A DNA stretch of 64,000 nucleotides from positions 6,154 through 70,153 of the forward strand of contig CAYHHO010000001.1 in NCBI GenBank assembly GCA_964356445.1. Reading direction: 5' to 3'. The notes under the pieces are model-generated. The model was not told where the DNA came from. It saw only the letters and a program-made list of their open reading frames with translations, and ran no database searches. Positions within the stretch are counted from its first letter, which is position 1. The number at the start of each line of letters is the position of its first letter. Shown here one piece after another: positions 44,971 to 54,117 of this stretch. The position numbers and the translations under genes were made by a program. Origin of the DNA: F1-60-MAGs104 sp964356445. Its GTDB lineage: Bacteria; Planctomycetota; Phycisphaerae; Phycisphaerales; SM1A02.

Positions 44971-46515
44971 TCAGAAATACACTTGCAACTGCAACCGCGC
45001 TACAACCTGTCCTGTGGCATCATTCGTCTCATCCGCTCGGTAATCGGCGCCGACGATGTTGGACCCGTAGATACCGTTCTGGAAGAGCAGCGCACCGTCG
45101 ACGTACCCGACGTCACCAGTGAACTTGATGGTGTTCTTCGAGAAGTAGTAATTCGCGCCGATCGTGTAGATCGAAAAGTGCTGCGCATTGATGGCTGATG
45201 CGTGGCCTGCAAGTGGGGGAGTGCCGCTTGGAGTCGCGACATTCGTCGTCCCTCCACTCACATTCATCCACTCCCATCGCGCCATGAGTTCAATGTCATC
45301 AGTAACGAAGTATCCGCCCTGAACCAACGCGCCGTAGGAATCAACAGGCGCGAGACCGTCGGGACGCGAGTAGTACGAATTGCCTAAGAAGGCAGCTGTG
45401 AAACTCGCTCCGTTCGACCGAACCGAGAGATCCGCTGTGTACGAAATGTTCATGCCAGGGCTGTTGCCCACCATTGCGGGGTTGAGGAGATTCAGTGCGC
45501 CACCGCGCTGCCACTGGTAGCCGGCGCCAACCATCACGCCATCCCCGCTTCCGCGAAATGACATCATTTCGCTGAATTGCTTCCACTCGCCTGCAAGCTT
45601 GAAGTCGACTCGCCCAGCGGTTGCCCACTCCACTGCGTTCCCGTGGTCGACGTCGGCTCCTCCACCGGACGTATTCGCCCCGACCGCAGCAATGTTTCGA
45701 TTTCCACCGCCGTCGTTGTAGTTGATCAGCGCGCGCCAATTGGTCGAGTCGTATTGAAGTTCGACCCCCTGAATGAAGTCCGTCTTGAAGTAGGTATTCA
45801 CGATCGACCGTTCCGCAAACTGCTGCGCCTTCGACCCGATTGATTCCTCGATGTTGTAACGCGACTTCCACTGACCGGTGCGAATGGCGAAGCCATTGCC
45901 AAAGTCCTTCCGCACGAAGGCGTCCTCGAGAGCGGGAGTATTGGTCGTCGTAATGTTGGAAGTGTTGGTCTGGTCAACAAGTCCATTCTGGTTGAACGCA
46001 ACCTTGACCATGTAGGTCCAACTCGGGTCGACGACATTTCCCGTAAACACCAGCTCAGCCCGGCGGATCTCGAATCCATACTCACTGGACTCCTCTTGCC
46101 TTGAAGCGACTCGGCTTTGAAACGACTGATAGGTGTACACCGCCCGCCCCTGAATAAGTCCGTTAATCAGCAACTTGAAATTACCGTCTGCTGACGCAAC
46201 AAAAAACCCATTCTTGTATCCGCTCGTCGCGCCATCATCTGCAAGGCTCGCGCGAGTTTCTGAGTCAGCAAGCACATCCTTGACAATGCTTCGAATCTCC
46301 TCGGCACGCTGCTGCGAAAGCCACTTGTCACCATGCTCATTGCGCAGCGAGGTCATCTCGGCATCGTGGCGCGTCTCCATCGCTGCCATCTTGCTCTTGA
46401 GTTTTTCAATCTCAACCATCGCAGCGTCCTGCGGCGGTGTGTCGTCCGCGACTGCTGGCAAGCTGACAAACATGGCGCAGTTCAGTACTCCGACAGACAG
46501 CAATTGATTGCTCAT
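44971..46515 (-). CDS. Porin (phosphate-selective OprO/OprP-like type)
   Basis: 514 residues. AAGGAG 7 bases before the ATG at 46515 and a signal peptide (LLSVGVLNCAMFVSLPAVADD) set the start. A coiled-coil helix (residues about 30-80, VEIEKLKSKMAAMETRHD) is followed by a barrel with typical segments FEIRRAELVFTGNVVDPSWTY, LEDAFVRKDF, IRTGQWKSRYN and a C-terminus ending LQLQVYF. The pattern matches porins annotated as O/P family in Planctomycetota. The coiled coil may tie the barrel to the cell wall. Substrate choice cannot be read from sequence. Confidence 0.85.
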   Translation of the reverse strand: MSNQLLSVGVLNCAMFVSLPAVADDTPPQDAAMVEIEKLKSKMAAMETRHDAEMTSLRNEHGDKWLSQQRAEEIRSIVKDVLADSETRASLADDGATSGYKNGFFVASADGNFKLLINGLIQGRAVYTYQSFQSRVASRQEESSEYGFEIRRAELVFTGNVVDPSWTYMVKVAFNQNGLVDQTNTSNITTTNTPALEDAFVRKDFGNGFAIRTGQWKSRYNIEESIGSKAQQFAERSIVNTYFKTDFIQGVELQYDSTNWRALINYNDGGGNRNIAAVGANTSGGGADVDHGNAVEWATAGRVDFKLAGEWKQFSEMMSFRGSGDGVMVGAGYQWQRGGALNLLNPAMVGNSPGMNISYTADLSVRSNGASFTAAFLGNSYYSRPDGLAPVDSYGALVQGGYFVTDDIELMARWEWMNVSGGTTNVATPSGTPPLAGHASAINAQHFSIYTIGANYYFSKNTIKFTGDVGYVDGALLFQNGIYGSNIVGADYRADETNDATGQVVARLQLQVYF

Positions 46516-46705
46516 GGTTTCTCTCCTTCGACGGGGACGCTCATCTTTCCACTCACACACAAATGTCAAACGGTGCGACTGCGATAGGAATACACGAGGA
46601 GGGCGAACGCGTGTGCCACGAGCGGTCGTCGAGGCAAAGATCTCATGACTTTCTCGAAGTGCGAGACAAAGATCCCGCAATTCCAAAGTGCTTCGCGGCG
46701 AGAAC

Positions 46706-47857
46706 TTACGGAGTCCTTGCGATTCGAAATCCGTAATCCGTGATTCTCGGATCGCCCGTGAAATGGTTCAGCCGAAATGAAGCCCTGCAATTTCGGCCAT
46801 CGTGATCCCATGATCCTCCGCGCAACACTCGAAACGGATTCTGCGCAGAACCCGTCGGATCCGTGGCGCCATTCTCGCACGAACGGTAATAGTCAGCCGA
46901 GTACCAGTCGTTCGTCCACTCCCAGACATTGCCGATCATGTCGTAGAAGCCCAGCGCATTCGGCGACTTCGACCCGACTGGATGTGTACGGCTTTCTGAG
47001 TTGGTGGCGTTCCACGAAATCTCATTCAGGTCGCCGTAGCGCGGCTGCGTCGATCCTGCGCGGCACGCATACTCCCACTCAGCTTCGGTTGGAAGGCGCA
47101 TCGACGTCTTCGCGAGGAACGGCTGCATTTCTTCCCACGTGAGCGTCTCCACCGGCCATGTTGAAGTGACGATCGGCTCCATGATCACCGCCCCGAGTTT
47201 TTCCGCAGCCTGCTGCCTCGTGTAGCCCGCTTCGAGCAGTTCTGCGATCTTGGCGGTTCGATCCTCCTCGGGAAGCACTTCAAAGTTGATGTCCTGAAAG
47301 TAACTCTCATTCGACCCAATCATGCGGGTCCACTGCTCCTGCGTGACTTCCGTTCGCCCGAGATAGAACGACTTGGTCAAGATCACTTCGTGTGCGGGTC
47401 GTTCGTCGGAATTTGCAGCGGTATCGCCAACGCTCATTCCCATGACGAACTTCCCTGCAGGAACGAGCAGCATTTCGATGCCGCTGGTCCTATCTCGCAC
47501 CCGCCACGGCAGTCCGGACTCGACGATCATCGCACGAAGCGAGACGTCCGTGACGACCTTGGGATCTGGCGAAGCCTCGATGACCTCAGCCCAGCTCATT
47601 CGCGGCGCAGCGGCGTCTCGCGCGCCGACATGGAGCTGCGGAGCAGAAGCTGCCTGTGGCGCAGCGGCAGCGGCTTGCTTCGCGGGTGTTGGCTGTGCGG
47701 CTTGGGCGGCTACTGCGGGCGCCGAGGCGGGGGATACGGAAGGAGCCGATGGCGGCGCGGCGGGCTGCTGCGCGAACGCCTGCACGGCGACTCCAGATAC
47801 TCCCGCAAGCGACGCGAGAACCAAGAGAAGAGTCGACGATGTTCTTTGTGAGTTCAT
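46706..47857 (-). CDS. SUMF1/FGE-family protein, exported, lacking the first catalytic Cys
   Basis: 383 residues. Signal peptide (LLLVLASLAGVSGVAVQAFAQ), then an Ala/Pro-rich linker, then the family core: IEMLLVPAGKFVMGMS, FYLGRTEVTQEQW, MRLPTEAEWEYACRAG, YDMIGNVWEWTNDW and VLRGGSWDHDGRNCRASFR. In true formylglycine-generating enzymes the last motif has two Cys (GGSxxCxxxxC). Here the first is His352 and only Cys357 remains, so oxidation of sulfatase Cys is unlikely. Third gene in a run of three paralogues; a structural or binding role is likely. Confidence 0.9.
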   Translation of the reverse strand: MNSQRTSSTLLLVLASLAGVSGVAVQAFAQQPAAPPSAPSVSPASAPAVAAQAAQPTPAKQAAAAAPQAASAPQLHVGARDAAAPRMSWAEVIEASPDPKVVTDVSLRAMIVESGLPWRVRDRTSGIEMLLVPAGKFVMGMSVGDTAANSDERPAHEVILTKSFYLGRTEVTQEQWTRMIGSNESYFQDINFEVLPEEDRTAKIAELLEAGYTRQQAAEKLGAVIMEPIVTSTWPVETLTWEEMQPFLAKTSMRLPTEAEWEYACRAGSTQPRYGDLNEISWNATNSESRTHPVGSKSPNALGFYDMIGNVWEWTNDWYSADYYRSCENGATDPTGSAQNPFRVLRGGSWDHDGRNCRASFRLNHFTGDPRITDYGFRIARTP

Positions 47858-47896
47858 TGTGTAGAGATCCTTTGTTGAAACTGAATCCATCCGCAC

Positions 47897-48919
47897 TCAG
47901 GGATTCCGCGCCACACGAAATCCAAAGTCCGTGATGCGTGGATCAGGCATGTAGTGGTTTTCTCGAAACGATGCTCGACAATTCTTCTCGAGATGGTCCC
48001 ACGAACCTCCGCGGGCGACTCCGAATTCGCTCACGGCCGGTCCCGCTGGATCGGTCGCCCCATTTTCGCATGCGCCGTAATACTCCGAGGAGTACCAGTC
48101 GGACGCCCATTCCCAAACATTCCCAATCATGTCGTAGAAGCCGAGGGCATTCGGAACTTTTCCGCCGACCGGGTGTGTTCGCTTCTCTGAATTCTCGGAG
48201 TACCAGCCGATCGCATCAAGCTCGCCGTATCTCAGCGCACGATCTCCAGCGCGGCAGGCAAATTCCCACTCTGCTTCAGTCGGAAGTCGCAGCCCGGTGC
48301 GTCGAAGATATGGCTCAAGATCCGAAGGAGTCAGCGTTTCGACAGGCCACGATGCTGCATCGACTTCGACGAGATCCCCCGCGCCTGCTTTCGCATTCGC
48401 CTCATCGAGGGTGAGCCCCGATGCCATCAGGTCGGACACTTGCTGGTCGTGATCCTCGCTGAAAACGATCTTGAAATACGCCTCCTGAAAGTAACTCGGG
48501 TTGTAACCCATCACGCTGATCCATTCGCCTTGTGTGACCTCGGTGCGCCCAAGGTAATACGCATGCGAAATCACAACTTCATGCGCCGGCCGCTCGTCGT
48601 CCATCGCATCGGGATCTCCAGGACTCATTCCCATGACGAATTCACCAGGAGGAACGAGCAACATCTCAATACCGCTGACCTTGTCCCTCACGCGCCACGG
48701 CAGCCCCGTTTGAGTGATCTTCTCGCGCAACTGCGGATCTGTCACGACGCTTGCATCGGGGCTTGCGCTGAGGACGTCCGCCCAAGCGAGCGTGGACGCA
48801 GAGTTCGACGTGCCGCCGCCAACCCGTTCGGTCGCCACGCAACCAACGAGCGCCGCGTGCAGTGCAACTGCCAGAACGAGTTTTCTTCCAATGCCATGAC
48901 TTCTCATTGTTCGGATCAT
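47897..48919 (-). CDS. SUMF1/FGE-family lipoprotein, lacking the first catalytic Cys
   Basis: 340 residues. Its N-terminus has a lipobox (LHAALVGC), so it is probably a lipoprotein. The core matches its neighbour: IEMLLVPPGEFVMGMS, YYLGRTEVTQGEW, LRLPTEAEWEFACRAG, YDMIGNVWEWASDW and RGGSWDHLEKNCRASF. The first FGE Cys position is His309; Cys314 is kept. A segment before the core (VLSASPDASVVTDPQLREKI, GLPWRVRDK) is shared with both neighbours and is absent from ordinary FGE, so it marks this subfamily. The start could also be the ATG four codons later. Confidence 0.9.
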   Translation of the reverse strand: MIRTMRSHGIGRKLVLAVALHAALVGCVATERVGGGTSNSASTLAWADVLSASPDASVVTDPQLREKITQTGLPWRVRDKVSGIEMLLVPPGEFVMGMSPGDPDAMDDERPAHEVVISHAYYLGRTEVTQGEWISVMGYNPSYFQEAYFKIVFSEDHDQQVSDLMASGLTLDEANAKAGAGDLVEVDAASWPVETLTPSDLEPYLRRTGLRLPTEAEWEFACRAGDRALRYGELDAIGWYSENSEKRTHPVGGKVPNALGFYDMIGNVWEWASDWYSSEYYGACENGATDPAGPAVSEFGVARGGSWDHLEKNCRASFRENHYMPDPRITDFGFRVARNP

Positions 48920-48993
48920 TTTCAAACTTGTCCTTCCTTTTTCAACATGATTCTTCCCGCCGCCGAGCAAGGGTTGGGCAGGTGCTCGCGCGA

Positions 48994-49992
48994 TCATCGG
49001 GCTTCTCTCGCCACACGAAATCCGTATGCGGGACTACCTGGCGCTGCTTCGATACGAGCGGAAGCGCGGCAGACCCGAGGCAGACTCAGCCAATTCCCCC
49101 CACGAAGCACACGCGAATTGCCTGATGTTGGACCCTTTGGGTCAGACACGCTTGCGCCAGCCTTGGAATAGGCATCCGCATCGAAATAGTCGCCGCACCA
49201 CTCCCACACGTTTCCGAGCATGTCGTGCATCCCAAAGGCATTGGATGCCATTGTTCCCACCAGATGGGGATGATCCTCTGAGTTCGCACCGCACCATGCG
49301 ATGACCTCGAGCGCGCCGTAGGTCGGTGTGGTCGTGCCCGCACGACAGGCGTATTCCCACTGCGCTTCGCTCGGAAGTTGCAAACTCGTCTTCGCGAGGA
49401 ACGCCTGCAATTCGGCTTCGGTCATCGACTCGACGGGCCATTTCGCCGTGCTGTCGAAGTTCGTTCTGGCAGGACCAAGTTTCTCCTGCGCTTCACGGCG
49501 TGTGATGCCGGTGGCCACGAGTTTCGCGATTTCCGCTTCGCGCTCGAACTCTGCGTCCGCTTGGAAAGTGGACTGTTGAAAGCGACTTGGGTTCTCTGGC
49601 ATCGCTTTCAACCACTGCTCCTGCGTGACTTCGTTGCGCGAGAGATAGAACGGACGAGAAATGACCACTTCGTGCGCAGGCTTCTCGCTCGCAGTCGCAT
49701 CTGCGTCGCCATCGCTCGCGCCCATGACGAATGTCCCAGGGGGGATCAACAGCATCTCGATTCCGCAGGTGAGGTCACGGACGCGCCATGGCAATCCAGT
49801 GGCAGCGATGCGCTTTCGAATTTCGGGATCGGCGATCACCCTCGAATCGGGGGCTGCCTCAAGCGCGAGTGCCCACGCCGGTGACTGTTGCACTGGCTCA
49901 GACGCCATCGCGGAATCGTTTGCAGCATCGCTTATCACAACCAACGATGCCGCGATCGCAACACCCGATAGGACCCGCGAGGCGAAGTTCAT
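48994..49992 (-). CDS. SUMF1/FGE-family protein, exported, lacking the first catalytic Cys
   Basis: 332 residues, first of the three tandem paralogues. Signal peptide (VLSGVAIAASLVVISDAA). Core: IEMLLIPPGTFVMGAS, FYLSRNEVTQEQW, LQLPSEAQWEYACRAG, HDMLGNVWEWCGDYF and VLRGGNWLSLPRVCRAS. Ser303 replaces the first FGE Cys; Cys308 is kept. It shares the segment ALEAAPDSRVIADPEIRKRI plus GLPWRVRD with its neighbours. It is divergent from the methyltransferase-like gene, with about 60 bases between starts. Confidence 0.9.
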   Translation of the reverse strand: MNFASRVLSGVAIAASLVVISDAANDSAMASEPVQQSPAWALALEAAPDSRVIADPEIRKRIAATGLPWRVRDLTCGIEMLLIPPGTFVMGASDGDADATASEKPAHEVVISRPFYLSRNEVTQEQWLKAMPENPSRFQQSTFQADAEFEREAEIAKLVATGITRREAQEKLGPARTNFDSTAKWPVESMTEAELQAFLAKTSLQLPSEAQWEYACRAGTTTPTYGALEVIAWCGANSEDHPHLVGTMASNAFGMHDMLGNVWEWCGDYFDADAYSKAGASVSDPKGPTSGNSRVLRGGNWLSLPRVCRASARIEAAPGSPAYGFRVAREAR

Positions 49993-50054
49993 GGGTGGGC
50001 AGTCTAACGGTTTGAAGTCCGCCTCGGGGATGGACGCATCTCTATCCTGTCGGC

Positions 50055-50837
50055 GTGCGACGACCGTGCGGATTCCTCACTTGCATCGCCGCACTCGCGC
50101 TCATTGCCTGTGAAGGCGACAACAAGGGCATTCAAGGGCAATCGCACGAATCGCCGAGCCCCACTCGATCGCCTGCCGATCCACCACCCTCAGGCGCGTA
50201 TCACGATGCATCCCCTACCGCAGACGGAATCGGTCGAACCTACTTCGGGCGCGAGATCGCTCAAGTCATGGGGCACAGTGCGATCGATTGGCTTGAACGA
50301 TCAGGCCGCGCGTCGCACGAACACACGGACGCGCTGCTCAAACTGCTGAACCTGAACGACGGTCTCGATGTCGCTGACATCGGTGCCGGAAGCGGCTACT
50401 TCACACTGCCGATCGCACGGGCCATCGCACCGAGCGGGAAGATCTACGCGGTCGACATTCAGCAAGAGATGCTCGATTTTCTGGTCGCACGAGCACACAG
50501 CGGAAACGTTTCGAACATCGTGGCGATTCTCGGAAGCGTCGACGACATCTCACTTCCGAATGAGAGCGTCGATCTCGTTCTCCTCGTCGATGCCTATCAC
50601 GAGTTCGACCACCCATGGGAGATGGCGCGGTCGATTCGCCGCGCGCTTCGCGTCGGCGGTCGCGTCGCGCTCGTCGAATACCGCGCAGAGGATCCGCTGG
50701 TGGAGATCAAGCCGCTTCACAAGATGAGCGAATCTCAGGCGCGCCTAGAGTGGACTGCCGCAGGATTCGAGTTTGAACGCAACGATTCGACTCTGCCCAT
50801 GCAACACCTTCTTTGGTTTCGAAAGACATCACCATGA
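50055..50837 (+). CDS. SAM-dependent methyltransferase-like protein with lipoprotein signal
   Basis: 260 residues from a GTG. The N-terminus (RRPCGFLTCIAALALIAC) is a short signal with a lipobox, which is unusual for a SAM-binding fold. The SAM site is clear: DVADIGAGSGYFTLPIARAI, YAVDIQQEMLD and SVDLVLLVDAYHEFDHP. SAM is normally cytosolic, so either the domain has another role outside or the signal is not cleaved. Its stop overlaps the next gene (ATGA). A start after the signal would remove the problem, but no ribosome site supports one. Confidence 0.85.
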   Translation: MRRPCGFLTCIAALALIACEGDNKGIQGQSHESPSPTRSPADPPPSGAYHDASPTADGIGRTYFGREIAQVMGHSAIDWLERSGRASHEHTDALLKLLNLNDGLDVADIGAGSGYFTLPIARAIAPSGKIYAVDIQQEMLDFLVARAHSGNVSNIVAILGSVDDISLPNESVDLVLLVDAYHEFDHPWEMARSIRRALRVGGRVALVEYRAEDPLVEIKPLHKMSESQARLEWTAAGFEFERNDSTLPMQHLLWFRKTSP

Positions 50838-53800
50838 GGTTCCACACACTCATCGTTCTCTCGCTCGCCTGCACGGCATCCGCTGGTGAGGGAGACGTGC
50901 TTCCCTTCGACGGCGCAACCCTCAACGGCTGGGATGGCGACAAGTCGTACTGGACCGTCGAAGATGGCTGCATCGTCGGCCGATCGACACCCGAGCACCC
51001 GCTCGCGCCGAGCACCTATCTCGTGTGGACAGGCGACATGCCACAAGACTTCGACCTCCACTGCAAGGTCAAGCTGACGGGTGGCAACAGCGGCATCCAC
51101 TATCGAAGTCGGCGCGTCGATGGTCAGGCAGACATGGCGGGATTCCAAGCGGACTTCGATGCCAACAACAGTTACACGGGCGTGCTCTATGAAGGACTCG
51201 GCCGCGAACTCATGAGCGCGCGCGGCGAGCAGGTCGAGTTTTCGCCGGCCGGCAAGCGCGTCGTCGCGCAGTTCGCGCCCAGCAGTGCCCTCGTCAGGGT
51301 GATCCGGACAGGCGGGTGGAATGACGTTCGAATCGAGGCGCGCGGAACTCGTGTTCGCCACTGGATCAACCATGTCTTGATGTCCGATGTGACCGACGGC
51401 GATGCGTCGCGCTTTCGACGCGATGGAAGTCTTGCGTTTCAACTGCACCAAGGTCCTCCGATGGAAGTTCGCTTTCGCGACCTCGTGGTCACGCCGATTC
51501 TCTCTGCGCCGCCAGCAGCGAGCCTGACGCTCCCGCCGGGATTCACTGCCGAACTTCTCGCGAGCGCGCAGCCAGGTCAGGGCAGTTGGGTGTGCATCGC
51601 ATTCGATGCGCAAGGTCGAGCTGCGATCTCGCCGCAGGATGGCGGACCGATGATGGCGTGGATCCCGGGTGTCAGCCGCAACAATGACGCAAGTGCGTGG
51701 AGTGGCACCACCACCGAAGTTCGTCCGCTCGATGCGCCGATTCGTGGCGCGCAGGGTCTTTGCTTCGTCGACGGCGAACTCTGGGTCAACGGTGCCGGCA
51801 CGGATGGAAGTTTGGCACTCTGGCGCATGCGCGACACGGACGCCAACGGATCATTCGAGAGTGCCACATGCGTGGTGCCGTACTCGGGCGACGCGGGTGA
51901 GCACGGTCCGCACGCGGTCGTGAAAGGCCCGGACGGTGCGCTCTATGTTGCGCTCGGCAATCACACGAAAGTCCCGCCATCGATCGTGCAGTATTCGACG
52001 GACGAAACTCCCGGGCGCGCAGCGGGATCTCCGCACGACTACTTCGGCGAAGATCGAATCGACGCGCGCATGTGGGATCCACGCGGGCACGCAGTCGGCG
52101 TCTTTTCGCCTGGGGGCATCGTGCTGCGGGTGAATCCAACTGCAGCTGCAGCCGAATTGCCGACTGTTTTCGCCGGCGGGTTCCGAAACGCGTACGACCA
52201 CTGCTTCAACGCGGACGGCGAGCTGTTCACTTACGACAGCGACATGGAGTGGGACATCGGCGCACCCTGGTACCGCGCGCCGCGCATCGCGCATGTGGTG
52301 CAAGGCGGCGACTACGGCTGGCGAAGCGGAAGCGCTGCGATGCCCGACTGGTATCCCGACACGCTTCCTCCAGCGTGCGAGACAGACTCTGCGTCGCCGA
52401 CTGGGATGCTCGCGGGGTTCGATGGTGGTTTCCCAGCGCCGTGGAAGAACATGATCTTCGCTGCGGACTGGACATACGGTCGCATCCTTGCGGTGACGCT
52501 GACTCCAACCGGCTCGACTTACTCGGCGTCGTGGCAGCCCTTCATCACTGGACGCCCGATGCCAGTCGCAGACATGGCGTGGGGACCGGACGGCGCTATG
52601 TACATCGTGACAGGCGGGCGAGGAACGCAAAGTGGGCTGTACAGAGTCAGCGCGACTGCGGATGGGAGCGCGAGTACGTCGCCGACCGCAGCGGCATCGG
52701 CGCCAGACATGCGAGGTACGCGAGAGATAGAGTCCGAAAAACTCCGAGCGCTCAGGCGTTCGATCGAATCGCATACGCCTGCACTTGGCGCGCTGCTGGA
52801 ACTCCTCAAGAGCGATGATCGATTCGTGCAGGACGCCGCGCGTGTCGAACTCGAGCATCGACCGATCGAGTCGTGGCGCGGACTGATCGGGGCGCTGACA
52901 TCAAAGCGGGCGAGGCTCGCTGGTTCGCTCGCGCTCGTGCGGGTCGGCACGACCGATGATGCCAAGCAAGCGTGCGAGATGGCGGCCGAGTCGATGCGAT
53001 CGCCGGATCCGACCAATCTCAGCGACAACGATGCCGTCGTCGCGATTCGCATCGCAGAGATTGCGGTAGCGCGTCACAGGAATCTCGCAACAGAAGCCAG
53101 CGTTCTCGAGATCGCGCACGTCGAGCTTCGGCGGGTGGCGAATTCGCCGACACACGACGGCCCTCCCTCATGGATTGCACTTGAACTTGGCGGCGCACTC
53201 GGCCTTCCCGCGACGATTCCGCTGGCGATGGCTGCGCTCGAGCGCGCACCCGATCGCAGCGAGGCGCTTCGGTACGTCTCATTGCTGAGACATGTGAAGG
53301 ACGGATGGGACCATGACACAGGCGCACGCGCGCGCTACTGGGAGTGGCTCGGCAGCGCTAGCACTCGCGCTGGAGGATTCAGCCTCTCCGGCTTCATTGA
53401 CCACATTCGCGCTGATGCGGCAACAACGGTCGGCAAGCCGCCGCAGGAGACGACGGCGACCGCCAACGCTCCAACCACGAGTCACCCCGCATTCGCGACA
53501 GTCAACTCGACCCTGCACGACTGGAAGGTCGCAGACTTCGAAGACGCCATCGCCTCCGACGACTTCGCGACGTCGCAGCGCGACATCGCACGCGGCTCGC
53601 GCATCTTCCGCGAGGCGACCTGCATCCTCTGCCATCGATTCGCGGGGGATGGTTCGACCGTAGGACCAGACCTCACCGGTCTCGGCGGGCGATTCTCGCG
53701 GCGCGACATCCTTGCTGCGATCGTGGATCCTTCGGCAGTCGTCTCGGACCAATACCGCGACAGCCTCATCGAATTGAAGGACGGTTCGATCATCGTGGGC

Positions 53801-54019
53801 AGGATCGTGGGCGACTCGGCACAGTCGCTTCAGGTGCGCACGAACCCGCTCACTGAGGACGTAGAACAGGTTGCGAAAAGCGATATCGCATCAAGAAGCG
53901 AGGTCCCGACCTCGAGCATGCCCGGCAACCTCGTGAGTTCCAGAACTCGCGACGAGGTGTTGGACCTGCTGGCGTACCTCTTGGTGGGCTCAGGGTCTGC
54001 CAAAGCTCAAAAGAATTGA
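50834..54019 (+). CDS. DUF1080, PVC-type propeller and haem-binding (CxxCH) protein
   Basis: 1061 residues with a signal peptide (FHTLIVLSLACTASAG). Residues about 18-225 are a DUF1080/3-keto-disaccharide hydrolase-like domain (PFDGATLNGWDGDKSYWTVE; NSGIHYRSRR). Residues about 235-610 look like a PVC-type glucose/sorbosone dehydrogenase-like propeller (LPPGFTAELLA; FAGGFRNAYDHCFNADGELFTYDSDMEWD). A helical region follows, then a cytochrome-c-like module with CILCH at 930-934 and VGPDLTGLGGRFSRRDILAAI. Family members are thought to oxidise sugars or polyols in the periplasm. Coupled by ATGA to the lipoprotein methyltransferase. Confidence 0.9.
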   Translation: MRFHTLIVLSLACTASAGEGDVLPFDGATLNGWDGDKSYWTVEDGCIVGRSTPEHPLAPSTYLVWTGDMPQDFDLHCKVKLTGGNSGIHYRSRRVDGQADMAGFQADFDANNSYTGVLYEGLGRELMSARGEQVEFSPAGKRVVAQFAPSSALVRVIRTGGWNDVRIEARGTRVRHWINHVLMSDVTDGDASRFRRDGSLAFQLHQGPPMEVRFRDLVVTPILSAPPAASLTLPPGFTAELLASAQPGQGSWVCIAFDAQGRAAISPQDGGPMMAWIPGVSRNNDASAWSGTTTEVRPLDAPIRGAQGLCFVDGELWVNGAGTDGSLALWRMRDTDANGSFESATCVVPYSGDAGEHGPHAVVKGPDGALYVALGNHTKVPPSIVQYSTDETPGRAAGSPHDYFGEDRIDARMWDPRGHAVGVFSPGGIVLRVNPTAAAAELPTVFAGGFRNAYDHCFNADGELFTYDSDMEWDIGAPWYRAPRIAHVVQGGDYGWRSGSAAMPDWYPDTLPPACETDSASPTGMLAGFDGGFPAPWKNMIFAADWTYGRILAVTLTPTGSTYSASWQPFITGRPMPVADMAWGPDGAMYIVTGGRGTQSGLYRVSATADGSASTSPTAAASAPDMRGTREIESEKLRALRRSIESHTPALGALLELLKSDDRFVQDAARVELEHRPIESWRGLIGALTSKRARLAGSLALVRVGTTDDAKQACEMAAESMRSPDPTNLSDNDAVVAIRIAEIAVARHRNLATEASVLEIAHVELRRVANSPTHDGPPSWIALELGGALGLPATIPLAMAALERAPDRSEALRYVSLLRHVKDGWDHDTGARARYWEWLGSASTRAGGFSLSGFIDHIRADAATTVGKPPQETTATANAPTTSHPAFATVNSTLHDWKVADFEDAIASDDFATSQRDIARGSRIFREATCILCHRFAGDGSTVGPDLTGLGGRFSRRDILAAIVDPSAVVSDQYRDSLIELKDGSIIVGRIVGDSAQSLQVRTNPLTEDVEQVAKSDIASRSEVPTSSMPGNLVSSRTRDEVLDLLAYLLVGSGSAKAQKN

Positions 54020-54117
54020 CAAAATTGGCTCGCCTCGGCGATTCCCGAATTGAAGTCCTCCAAATCGGGATTATTCTTGACCTAGTCCCGTCGGTCCCAA
54101 TCCAGAGGAGAGAACCC

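Noticed and set aside
44736..45198. Short plus-strand open frames around the tandem repeat
   Set aside because: They translate the 7-bp repeat and the porin antisense strand; no ribosome site or family match.
46564..46569. TTGACA upstream of the porin as a promoter
   Set aside because: The -35 hexamer is perfect, but no acceptable -10 lies 16 to 18 bases downstream.
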